Below, in pieces: positions 1 to 13,600 of a DNA stretch of 64,000 bases. A model generated the notes under the pieces. It did not search any database and was not told the origin of the DNA. It saw only the letters and a list, made by a program, of their open reading frames with translations. Numbering within the stretch: position 1 is the stretch's first letter; every line of letters begins with the position of its first letter. A program made the position numbers and the translations under genes. Source of the DNA: Tanytarsus gracilentus (Eukaryota > Arthropoda > Insecta > Diptera > Chironomidae); assembly GCA_038502055.1 (NCBI GenBank), contig JAXRKN010000037.1, positions 682,001 to 746,000 on the forward strand, read 5' to 3'.

Positions 1-3000
1 GTCGTGAAAGGCGAGCGTGTACACTCACAATTGTTGTCAATTGCAATAATTTCGTTCTCTCTCTTAATTCCAATTTTAATTGCTTCAATGACATTTTCCT
101 AACAACAACCGGGGCGCGAGAGAGAAAAGATATTGCAAATTATAGAAAAGAAGGAATATGTAGTGCAATTTATAGAATTAAACCGAGAGAGAAAAGAGAA
201 AGAACGATAAATTATGACAATTCGTTTGTCGTGCTATCTACACACAAATGGCTAATGAAAGTAAACATGTAATTACGAGTTGGTTTATATGAGAAAATTG
301 CTGTAGTTAACAGCGCCAGTCGCAGCTAGAGATCTTAATGCAAGGGATTAAAACTAAACAGAATAGAAGAGATAAAAATTTATGATTTGTTAAATAAATT
401 AACACTCCTTGCATCAATGCACTCATGGAGGCAGATACCATAGATGATAGAGAGTTTAGCCATAGAATGTCGATGCGGAGGAAGGTTCATAAATTTTAAG
501 ATTAAGAAGTGAAATTAACTCTTCCCAATTTCAACTCGCAGCAAATGAAGGCAACGACATAAGTGAGAGTAAAACACATGTCAAACATTGTCCATAAACA
601 GAGCATGTGAGTGAAATTGTGTGTGGCTAACAAAACAATTGTCTTTGTCTCGTTCTTACACCTTCTCATTAAGTATTCAATAAACCACCGTCAATGCATA
701 TCTGCGAGAGATTTATGAATGAGAATGCTGAGCTTTATGCGAGTTTAAAAGCACTTACTTCACAGTATGTGCTGCACATTCATAGCAGGTAATATCGCGC
801 AACGGATAGATCGAGAGGCTGGATCTTATTGATGGATTGACTACAATGAAATGTGCAGATAAATTATGAGGAATGAAAGAAATGAAAAAATTGTAATTTT
901 AAATTGACGTCGATATCGAGTGAGGAGGAAAAATATTCCGGTCTCATGGTGTGGTGTCTCACAGACGAGGCTAGAGATTTTTGCGCATAAATAATTTGAG
1001 GAATTTTTTAATTAATATATTAAGAAAATGGAATTTTTTTAAGCTGAGGGTTTTAATTATAAGAAAAATGATTTGTTTGCATTTTTTTAATTAATGAGCA
1101 AAATCTTACTTATTTTGTCATTAATGCGACGTTGCAGAGATGACAGAGATATTACCTCACCTTGCAGACAGGCAGGCATGAATGTGCTCAAAATTCCGTT
1201 GAAATAGCTTCCACATGCATTGAGAAAAAGGAGAGAAAAATAGTTTTATTAATTAACCACTTTTCGTTCCTTGTCTCAAAGCTGTCTTTCGTGTCTGCAT
1301 TTACATTTCTTTCAAACGTAACGCCATTGTTGAAATATCAGCAACTTGAAATTGTCTTTTCTCTATTGCTCTCTTCCTATGCAGATTACCTCGTGTGCCA
1401 ATATTTTATTTATCTCGCTCTCTTCCAACTTCGTGCATATGCCAATAAAAAATTGCACTTTTTGCATAATTTAATTTAATTTCTCTCTCACTCTTTAATT
1501 TTAAAATTCGCCGTGTGTGCATGTGCGCGGGAGAGTGAGAGGGCAAACAACTGTTTTGCAATCTTGAAGCGGTCATCAATGAAAGTTTATATAGACATGA
1601 GGCATTGTGTAGCATCAGGTGATCGTGATAGAAGTATCGCTATTGAATCTAGATTAATGCAGTGCTTTCTTTACCAGCATGTGTGAGTCATGCAATCAAG
1701 CAGTAGTAACTCGGAAGAAATTTATCATGCACATTAAATATGTGATTTATAGTGTTTTACAACGCTGTTCATGAGAAGAAACAGGGAAGAAGAAGCGGAA
1801 ATAAATATTTCGTTCGAGATTGATTGATAAATTTAATTAAAAAATATGGTTATGATTTGCGAAGGTCCGTGTGTGGGTTAGAAAACAATTGAAGCTGTTT
1901 TACAAGTTTAAATGAAATCCGACTTTGATGATTTAATTTGTTTCAAATATTCGTTTGTATAAAAAATTATGCTATAGCATGCTATGAGCAAAAATGTTAA
2001 AAATTCGATTTAAATTTTTCCCAATTTGTATTTAATAAATTTTCATTTTACATAACTTTCATGCCTTTTAAGTCACTTTAAAATATACAGAGCAGCAATA
2101 TATTTTAACCACTTAAAGCAGAAATAAACCTTCCAACTTTAATGATATTCGCCATTAAATTAAATAAAGAAATTTTTGCTTCCATCATATTTTCTCATTT
2201 CCTTCAAAAATTAAATGTAAAGTGAGTGAGTGCAGTATGCAGAATATGCGCCGACAGACTTTCTTGTTTATGGTAATTTGAGGCAATTGATTCATGCATT
2301 TTTATAATTCATTTGATTGATTGGAACTAACTAGCATATATCTCCGTAGACTCTCTGTGCTACATTTTAATGTGCTGGCACCGGCGACGAGCTTCTATAT
2401 AAAGCTTAAAGAATTTTAAACATGAAGTGATTTCTACAAATATTGCATTTGCAAAATTGCATGCATCGCTCACACATCGAGAGTGTAGCACTGTTTTAAG
2501 AGAAATGCACATTCTTTTCCGATTAATTTTCAATTTATGGGAATCAATTTCCAATTAAATAAAAAAAGTACCAAGCAATTTTCCCTCGCTCGCGTAATCT
2601 CCGTTTATTTTTAAACTCTTTTTTTTGTGTTTTTTTCATCAACTCCATTTTCGGAAGGTTAACATACCACCGAGATATCATTATGGATTTTTGTTCCACA
2701 TTTTTTGCGATCCTCGGCACTGGCCTGCATTGTTGAACGGTATTATTTCACATAGTTTTCAATGAGTTACTGTGATGCCTCGAAAAAGTTGAAATTTTAA
2801 CATATTTTTTTAAAAAATATATTATTTTACTGAAGACATTAAATGAAACTAAAAAAAAATGCTGTTAATAAGAGTTTGCATAATTAAATTGAAAAATCTT
2901 GTAGCAACAACGACGTGGTATGTTGCGATGATCATACATGGCGCATAAAAGTGTTCGATGGTGAAATTTTTATTAGAAATTCGAAATCAACATGCGAAAT

Positions 3001-6000
3001 AAAGTATGAAGAAGAGAATTTTTAAAGGAGAAAAATGTTACCTCATTAATCGGCTACCGCTGATGCATGCTTGTTAATGATTAAAAATAAATTTATTTAT
3101 GCTGCTGCTGCTCTCACTGAAGGGAGATTCCAAATTTGGACAGAGTGAACAAGAGGTTGCGAAAATGGCCACTTCGTTCTTGGACTTTTTGCTCTGGCAT
3201 TCATAAAGTTTGTTGCTCTTCTTAATGCTATATTAGGGCATGCAGCAGTAGCCACATTTGGTTCTCTCTCTCCTGGTAATTGTATCGACATCGAAGGTTC
3301 TTTTTATGTTGCTGGCTGCTGCTGATTTCTTTACAAAGCTCTCTCTGTAATGAAGGAATTTTAAAAGATCAAGGGTTAACGGAGACATGCAAAAGTGATT
3401 GTTTATACATTTTTAATAATGCCATTTTAGAATGTTACAATGCGCAATGCTAATTTTTTGCAACACAATGATCATTTAAAATATATAAATCAAACTATTT
3501 AAATGATGTCACCACCTGCATCTCAAAGTGTTCTGTAAAAATTCTTCTCCTTCATCAATCCATGAGATTTATTAATGTAAACCAGTTTTCGACAAAAAAA
3601 AGAAAAGCGTTTGAACTCTCTATCACGATGAGAGAATCCATCGCACATCGGAGCAGCTCCTAAAGTATCATGTTGCATTAAGATATCAATATGCACACTG
3701 TTGTGTGTTCATTAGGCTGTAAATTATTTAAATGATCGACTTGGACTTTTCTCTCACTCACTCTCGTGTGAATGAGGAAGTAGACGTGACTTGGTTTTAA
3801 AACATTCGATTTTCAACGGCACTTATAAGCTGCTCTCTGTATCCTCCTTTCGAGTGTGTGGCACATGTACCGCCAGCGAGCGAGGGTATGTCAGTGAGAT
3901 TTAAATCCGCTAATTGCGCGCGCTAAGGAAATGTTGTAATTTTCACAGCGACAGAACTCAGATCCAAAACCCAGTCAAAATTCGTTTCCTCACTCTGAAG
4001 TAGTGGTGGAAAATTAAATTTAAATTTTTCCCCATTGGGATGAGAATCGTGATCGATTCTTCGGTAAGTCACAGAGAGAGTAAGCCACAGGTTAGCATAT
4101 TACATGAACAGAATTAAGAAGGAGAAAGGAGAGAATGTTTCACACACACGTATGGCAGTTACATTATTGGCATAGTAAAAGAGAAATGTCGAAATTTACA
4201 TAAATTTAGTACGTGGTGAGAGAAGAAGGTAGCAAAGGAGTTGAAAAATCGCGAAATTCCAATCATGCCAAAATGCCACTTTGACCCGATGAGGTTTGAG
4301 CACACATTTTGCGATAGAAAGGTGAGAGAGACGCCCATTAATTCAGGATTATGTAGACAATGAGAATTGATTGTGATCATGCAGAAATAAAATGGTAATT
4401 CCAAAAAAAGCATAAACGATCAACGACAAATTACCTTTGATTACCAAGTTAGGGATGAACACGACCATGATGATGATGAAAATGACGACAATTGCAAATT
4501 CTTACGAGGCCTTTCACCTCTTTCGCACAGCCTCAACGTCGTTCATTGTGCTCAAATTAATTCATCATAAATTTATGCAACATGGCTCGTCGTGGCCAAC
4601 GTTTCATTATTGGCGCCTCTTATCATTATTTAGTATCTTCTTCGCGAATATTGCATGAATTTTTCCAATAATTCTTTTTTTTTATTTTTGAGGCGCATTT
4701 ATTGTAATATATAAAATATGAAGTGTCTTGTGTGCACTGTAAAGCTTGGTAAGCAGCGCATAACGACTAAAATATCACTCGTTGAGAATCTCTTTTTTAA
4801 AGTAAGTAACTTAATGCTCGACAATTATTGCGACGTTGGATGATCATATTATTAAGTAAATTGTGAACGTTTGTATAATAATTTAGCGTGATTTGTGGGT
4901 AATTGTGAAAAGAATTATTCATATAGGGTTTCAAAAGCTATTTACTTTTAAAAAAATCCATTAAATATTTGAGAATCTTCATAAATTTAAGCCTTTAATT
5001 CAAGGTTAATCAAAATATTTTTCTTGACATTGCATCATCACCACCTTCCAGCAGAAAATATTGACATCGAAGACAATTGAAGTGAATTTATGGCAATTGT
5101 TCATTGCACTTACGAATGAAACGAAAAATTAATAAATTTCAGCACGTTTCAGTACACTGACGATGATGCAATTGGAAAATTTCGATTTTTCAGCTTTTAT
5201 TTCGCTTCTGTTCGAAAATAAGGAGAGCAGCAGACCAATAAACATTGAACGTTAATGGGCTTCAAAGAGAGAAAGATGGGACACGAGAATGTGTTGGAAG
5301 TAATTCCTTAACAAAAGTGCAAGAATCATAATTGCTATTTAATTTGGACATGCGAGAGCTGCAGCAAAAAAAGGCTACGACATGGTCAAAAAATATAATA
5401 ATGGGGAAAAAGAGTCACAACAATGCACAGAAAATATCAATATGCCAACGGCGGCAACGAAAATGTGAATTGACATAAACGGCGAAGAGAAGAAAAAAAG
5501 TCGTGCAATTGTGTAACGTGAGATGCGCTTCTGAGCGATACACACACACAAGGCATGAAATGAGATTTTGAGAGCAACATGAGCAATTTTTCAGCATCAT
5601 AAGAAACTCTTTTTTTTCGGGGTGATGACTTTTATATATCAGACCGAAATTACCGCCGTCATCGTTTATTGTTATTGGGCGAGAGAGTCGTGAAAGCTGA
5701 ATTGCAATTTACAAATGATTGCTCCTCCGTGCTCTCAAAAATTTCTTGATGATTATCGACGGAATAAGAATTTCTGGGGCGCATACAGTCAAAAGTTTTT
5801 TTTGTTGCAAATAATTTGAATTTTGAGCATCGAACATCAGAACTTTAAACTCCTCTGTCTTTGGCTTAGAGCGAATAAAATTAAACTTCATCTCAACTCT
5901 TTTCACACCTCAACAAATTTCCAAGAACTGCTTGAAAAAATTAATTCTCCAATTTTCTTAACAACCTCTCGCATCAGCCTCAAATTGATTTATGCTGTTG

Positions 6001-9000
6001 TTGTGGCGGTAAGTTGAGTTCATCGCTTATCGAGCAATTGGAATCGATGCTGCAAGGATTAATGGAAGTAGATCATGTCGTGGTTGTCGCAACATACAAG
6101 AACAGCGTGTAATAGCAATTTAGTTAGTTCCTTTCGCGCTTCGCATCTCTTTCTTCTGATCGTTCTCTTTCATTGAATGCGGCATGCAAAATGTGTGTAT
6201 TTTGTAAGAGCGCATTTAAAAAAATTGTGTTGCTGGTTATGTCCCATAAAATACTCACAATGCTGGAAGGTTGGAAATAAATTCCGAATATATCGAGAAC
6301 TTTATGTACTCGGCTGTTGTCTGACATGTTTTCTCTCTCTCTTTTGACTCCATTTCGTCATCGGGAACCAAGTGCGATGCGGATAAATGTAAAATGCTGA
6401 TGATGTGACGAGATGTCCACTTTTGGAATGAAAGAAAAAGTCTTGCCGTTTCACTTTGTCGCGTCTTCTGGAATTCTTGTGCGAGACGGAGAGAGAGAAA
6501 TTTATGTTCGTACATGCTCTCGTCTTGTCGTCGTCGTCATCGTGGTCGTCGATATGTGTGTAATTTTTTTCCATCTAAGATTAAACCTTAATAATGGCTT
6601 TGGCTTGAATTCTTCTGCCTTGGCTCTCGGTTACAAGTTTAATCGACTTACCCACCGCATGAAATATTTTTTATCATGACCCAGTGAGTTAATTTTATGA
6701 GAATGTTTTTTTTTCATATTTATGAATAATTTATAAAAGAAATTTCCTAGACACGAAAAATTCCCCACTGGGGATGAGAATGACCGAGTGATTGTTGATG
6801 GCAATCGCTATGCTATGTTATTGGCAGTGAAACATATAAATTTAAATTATATACTCAAAAGATGCACACGAGAGTGAAGTTATTGAAGTCACGATGAATG
6901 ATGAAAGATGCAAATCGCACTTTTGTGTAAAGCTCGTGCAACTCGAAATATTTTGTAAAAATAAATATAGTCATTGCTTATCTCTCAGTCGGTCGTCATT
7001 GATCGGTAAAGCTGGAAAACACATGCAAATCCATTTTGGTATTTTCTTACAATCTCACGAGACCCAAATTTAATTTTTTTCTGAGTTGTTTATTTTAAAT
7101 CACGAGATTTCCCTTCGAATGTTTATAAATTTTTGTCTCCTTCCTTCTCAGCTGCAAGTTTAATCCATCGTTGAACTAAAAAGCAACTGCAAGGCGATCT
7201 TATAAAAAATTAATCAACACTTCTCGTGTGTTTATGCATGAGCAGAGCAATGAACTCAACTCGAAAATTGATTGATCAAAAACCATAAAAAATATGATAC
7301 TTTTTTAAGGGGGATAAAATCTTCTTTTAATCTTCTTTTTAGTGCTTGTTTGTGCATTTTTGTGTGTAAGGTGAAAGAGAGCTTACGTTACAGATTTCAT
7401 TTCAATCAACAACGTTGAGCTCATAATCTTTTCGGGTGGTATTTTAATAGACTTTGGCTGATGATCATAATTTTTTGTGCCAAACGCATTTTTAGAGCGG
7501 TTTTGGAATTTATTTGTGAGAAATCCAAGATTTTTTTGTAGTTTTTTAAACATTTTAGTTAAACTAAATAGTTAGAATTTTTGATGTTCATCAACAATTT
7601 TTTGTCTCTTCATAATAATTATTAGTTTTCGTAGCAATTTAAGAAAATCTATAGATGTCAAACACTTGATACTCAAATGTCTAATTTTGAATTTAATACT
7701 TTGTGGATTTTAATGCAAGAGTTTTTTAATCAATTTAAATTTTAAAAAATGTGACGTTGAAACTCATTTAATATAAGGAAGGTCAAGAGAATTAGCCAAA
7801 AAATGTGCTGTGGTCCAATTAAAATTCCACAAAACAAAAGCAGCCGTTTGAACTAGTTGAGATAATTTATAGTAAAATTTCAAATGCAGTTGAATAATTT
7901 TAAATATTTCTTTGCAAATCACAAAACAAGTCAACAGTTACAAATTCCATGTCGATATCTCATAAGGTTAATTAAAAAGTGAATTTATTACTCCATGAAA
8001 GCAATTAATTACTCATAGTGATTTTTATAAATAATTCCAAGAAGAAGAAAAATCATTTCTCGAGTGTTTTCTACTGGTCTAGATATAAATATTTAATCTC
8101 TCGCAATGCTCAGCTGTCTTCTTTTCTGTTTGTAGCAGATTCTCTTGAATAATAGCGAGAGTTGAGGAAAAACAAAACTGCAAGCATACATTTCAATTCC
8201 ATATGAGAGATTTATTGTTATGAAGTTTCAATTCATAAAAGAGAAGATGAAAAAGAAGCAGAAGTAAAATTTACTATGTGTGTTTTTTATTGCTTTGCGG
8301 AAATAGTCGATTAATGAGAAGAACAAGTGAAATTATTGTTGCAGCACTATTTACAATTGCCAGCGACCACAGCGTAGTTGATGAAAATTAAATTTTTTAA
8401 AGGCTTCAAAATGTCCGTTAAAAAATATCCAAAGTAATAATTTTACGATTTTAAATTTTTGAAAAGTTTTTGATATTAGAATTTCTCAATAAAAAAATGC
8501 GCTTTTATTCCTTGATTGCAAATTCCTGTCATTTCCTACATCACATTTATCTCAGCATGAAATTTTTCCATTTCACTCTCTCTAATATAAAGCCAATAAA
8601 ACGCCAATAATATCGATATTTAAATCACACGAGATTACATTGTAGGCAATAATATCCACCATAAAAATAAAACTCATACATTAGAGATGACAAAATCTAG
8701 ATAAAAATCGTGACTTTCTCTCACTCAGGGAACGTGTGTTTACAAAATAATAATAACCAGAGCATTTTTACATTGATATTAAAAAATTTCTTCTTTACTT
8801 CGAAATTGTTTCTTAATGGCACAAATAGCAAGAAAAATATATATGGCAAATAATATTTTACAAGCTGCTCAATATCATTGCGAATATAGATGAGCATTTT
8901 TTTCTATTAATAACCGATACAAATGTACACAATTGAGCATTAATAAGCGTCATTAGAAGGCTGATTTATTTGAAATCGAGTTTTTGCTGTTGTTTGTTGA

Positions 9001-10669
9001 AATGAATCTCTCAATGCCATTCAAGGCTTTAAAGCGTGAGGCATATCGAGAGAAAAATAGCAAAGCTATTATTGAAAAACTGTTTCGGTTGTATATCGTG
9101 AGCACATGATAAATATTAAAAAACATTGTTGTTGTTGTTGTTACCTTTTGTCAGCTCAGCTATGAGCTAGCGCGCCATTGACACAAAGAAAAATAATCAA
9201 TTGACATTTATGTGCATTATTTTTAACACTTTACTGTTGGACTCCAAAATCATAAAAAAAAATTAAATTTTAAGATTTGATTTTTTTATTAAAATCAAAT
9301 AAAAATTCGAGATTTAAATTTTCGAATGAACACATTAAAATTTCTCACGTCATTAAGCTTGAATAATCTTTCATGTGTGAGGACGCATAAAACACCAAAT
9401 GACCTCCTTCTCCTCCTCCTTCTCGCACGGCATTAACTCAAGCACGTGTTTACACATCAGCTAAGTGAATGATTTCGGATTAAATGTTGCATAAAATCCA
9501 TTTGTTTGCACATTACAAAAGTGCTTTCATGTTCTCGACTTGAATGATGTCGAAAAAGATTTTTTCAACGCCTTTCGATTTCTTTTGATCACTTTTCACC
9601 TCCCATCGATGCTATTTTGCAACGAGTGTCGGCACACATGTGTGTTAATTATGTCTGTTAAAAAGAACTTAATTACTTCAAGCTAATTTTAGTTCCAAAT
9701 GTTAGCGAACTTTACTTCCGAGAATGAGAGAGTTTTAAATTTCAATTTATTAATTTCCATCATGCACTTTCAAAAATCATGATTTTGATGTTTATCTTAT
9801 TCACAGAGTCAGAGCAATGAAAAATTATGCTCTTTCTCTCCATTAACTTAATTGTCAATCACTGAAACATGAAAAGATCATCTCAATTTACTTGAGCTGA
9901 GAATGTGCATTGAAACAAACAAAAAAAGAGTTTCTACAGTTCCAGATGTTGAGCGTCACATACAAGAGAGCATTTCATTGACTCAAAAAGATAATGATCG
10001 GCCCATAAAAAAATTTCGAGAGTCATAATTCAAAATTTTCGTATAAATACAATTTATGTTTCTTAATGTGATACAAGCCACCCACAGTCAATTATCATTT
10101 AGTGATGTTAAAGCGTTTGAGAAACGTTTCAAGAATTAAAAAAAAACATTTTTAAAGTACAAGAGATTCTCCTTACCTCTACTCAGATAAATATGTTCAA
10201 AAAATAAATTTCTGGGCGATTCAATCGTAAATTTTTCTCACATGCTTTTATGACCTAATTGACGCAATAAAAAAAATTAATTCAAACTCGATAAAATATA
10301 TTTGGACCAAATTATTTCAATAAATTGAAACTTCAAAATTTTCCACCCACTGGGTATTCGATGCATCGCCTCGTTGATAAAAAATGGAACGTCGTGTGAT
10401 ATGTGCGTGTGTGTATCGCTACATCTTCTTCTCTTCTTTACATTCATTCACATTTTCAACGACACTTCTAAACTTGCTGTTGCGAGTAATAAATTAAGAT
10501 GCATCTCATCATCATCTCGGGTGTGTCTCGTATCCAAAAAAAGAAGAAAAAATTTAAAATTGAATTTCAACAAAATTAAATTTATTCATGTCCATTAAGA
10601 CATCAGACCTTAAAATTGGAGCAACAATGTCATTAATAATATTTTTTTCTTATCTCATTTCTTTTATAG
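1..10669. other. AT-rich stretch without a recognisable gene
   Basis: No open frame here looks like a known protein; the short ORFs are of random length and composition. The stretch holds simple repeats such as GTT runs near 9124, GAT runs near 4465 and GTC/CGT runs near 6525. A roughly 22-bp element around a CCCC-A-TGGG palindrome followed by GATGAGAAT occurs near 4030 and again near 6765. The RhoGEF that follows appears to enter through a splice acceptor at 10668-10669, so part of this stretch may be its first intron or 5' UTR, but I cannot place that exon. Confidence 0.6.
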
Positions 10670-13600
10670 GAAGCACAACTGACTTAACACCTTCTGTAAT
10701 AGGGTATTACGATCGCTTATCGGGTAGTTTTAACAGTGATAAACTCATCGGTGAAATAACCACCACGCCAGAGAGACCACTAGAGGCATTGAGGAATTTC
10801 ACGAAAGAACAATCGCCAAAGTCAAAACTGATAGTATCTAAAATTCCAACTAAGCCCACAGCAATAGCAACATCAATTAATATTAACAATAAGTCATTGC
10901 CAAAAATCAATTCAAATCTATTCAGTCATCAGCACCACCCGTCAACAAAGACGCTTCAAATTATTTCGCCCAATGTTCATCGTATGATATCATCACATCA
11001 GACAACGGCAGAAACAATTACAAATTCGTATGTGTTAAGTAATAGCAATAACCTGAGCAGTCATTTTAGTCGTAGCGGTAGTCAAAATCTTCAAGTCAAT
11101 AAACGTCAAATCGGCAGCGATAAGAGCGCTATAAGTTTGCCACTTTCTTCGCAGCGACGAATATTTGGCAACAAACCGACTGGAATCGCAATACCGCTAT
11201 CGAAAAACCTATCAAAAATCTCGCAATCGAGTGGTCTTATTGACTCATCGGAACCAATTGTTCACACAATTACCGATAAAAATTGCAGTAATGAAGAGAT
11301 TTATACTAAATCGAGCGAGCTAATTGTCGACAGTGAAAAGACGCCAACAAATTGTGATCACAATTTTAATTATGATAATCTAGACTATCATGACGATGAT
11401 GATGACAACATCCAGAACGTTTTAGATAAAACGTCCGAGCTAATAAATAATTTATTAAGTGGCGGTGTTAATGATAATGATAAAAATATTCATAACACGC
11501 TAGACGTTCATGAGAGTACTAATAATAGTAATTATAATGAAAGAGTGCAACCGTCGATAGATGAAATGAGTCGACATAAACATAAACTACATGTAAATTC
11601 AACAGAAACTGATGAGGAAGACGCTGCTCATGCTTCTGAAACGCCTCTCGTCGAAAAATTAGTTACAAATCTTAAAACATTTGCGAAATCGCTAGATAAT
11701 GTCACGGAAATTGATACCAAACAGCAACAGCAACAACAGCAGCAACAACAAAATGCCTTACCTCCTACAGCTTCGCCAAAATTAACCTATTCGCGTGCGA
11801 AACTTCTCTCAAATCAAAAGGCTGACGTAACGGCCAAATCGGCGAGTGATGGTAAACTGAATGCCTCACCTTCGACCAAGCATCGACCCTTGTCAGCGGC
11901 ATCAATCAGTAGTTCATCCTCATCAACCAGCACCGCGTCATCGTCAAACTCATTCGGTAATGAGCATTTGACAGGCGCCAATCGTCAATATTTGGCGTCC
12001 ATTGAGAGTCTCGCTGATCACAGTGAGAATGAAGTCAATCATCCTAGTCTTACAATGTGTGAACGTGCCGCACTTGAAATAACTGAGTCTGAAAAAAGCT
12101 TTGTTCAGGATCTCGGACAAATCATTCGAGGGTAAAAAAACTTTAAAAAAATTATTTAAAAATTCATAAAACATAAAAAAATTCTTTAGATATCTTCAAG
12201 ACTGGAAAGAACGTGCGTGTTTGAAAACTGATGAGCTCGAGACATTGTTTAGCAACATACAAGAAATTTATGAATTCAATTCTAGTCTTTTGGAAAAATT
12301 AATTGAATCACAGAATGATCCGCAGAGAATTTCAAAATGCTTCATTGAGGCACACGAAAGCTTTGATGTGTACACCATTTATTGGTAAGTTTTCATTTCT
12401 AATTTTTAGCAAAATCTTTCATCGTGTTCTTGAAACATTGTGGAATATTGAATCATGCACTAAAATGTTCGGTCATGCTTAATTCGCCCGAAAATGAATT
12501 AGTAGCATGGTCTCGTGGCTAAATGGCAAAGCGCCTGTCTAGTATAGAATTGTACGGATTAACAGGAGACCGCGAGTTCGATTCTCGCCGAGACCTCTAA
12601 TATTTTTTTTTGATAAATAATTACATTGCTAATTAATTAACTACAATACATATAAATAAACTCTGAACCTACTTCTGTAAATAATTTAATAAATTGCCGT
12701 CAAATTAACTGTATTTATTTATTTTAATAATTCCAGCACCAGTTACCCCGAAGCGATATCATTACTTACTTCTCTGCTGCAATCATCTCATACGAACGCA
12801 TTGCTAACATCAACGCAAAAGATGCTCAAACATACGCTTCCGTTGGGATCTTATCTTCTCAAACCCGTACAGAGAATTTTGAAATATCATTTACTGCTAG
12901 ATGTGAGTTAAAAAATTTTAATTTGTAACAAAAAAATATAAAATGTCAATTTAAATTCCAGAATCTTAAAAAGCATTGTGATGCACCAGAAATTAAAGAA
13001 GCTCATGAAAAGATGAAAAGCGTTGCCAGAAACATTGACCAAGTCAAAAAGATTTTAGAACAAAAGAATCGAGTCAAAGAGCTTTCGGGAATTCTTGATG
13101 GATGGTTGGGACCCGATCTCACTGTTTTAGGAGAACTAAGGCAAGAAGGAATGCTAATGGAACATAATAAACCACGAATAGTTTTTCTTTTTGAAACAAT
13201 GTTGATTATCACAAAACCAAAAGAGGATAAAAGGCTTCAATTTAAAAATTATATTCAAGTGAGTTAAAATAATTTAAATTAAATTTTTATTAATTTTTTT
13301 ATCTCTCTTTAAAGTGCAAGACATTAATGCTTGTTGAACACTTGCCGGGCGATCCGACCAGTTTTCATGTACTACCATTTTCGGATCCTCGCAGTCAAAC
13401 CAAATTGACAGCCAAGAATCGTGACCAAAAGCGTTTGTGGGCACAGCAAATAAAACAGGCGATGCTAGAGCACTTCGATATTCCATCGAGAGCAAAAGAA
13501 CTTGTTTTCAAATTGGGTGACGAAGAAGGTAAATGTCAAGAAAATGGGTTTTTTTTTTCAAGAGATCGTTGATTTATTGCAAAAACTCACTTATTTACAT

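Noticed and set aside
10588..10669. N-terminal signal peptide on the RhoGEF
   Set aside because: The hydrophobic stretch is the translated pyrimidine tract of a splice acceptor, and a cytosolic DH-PH exchange factor should not have one.
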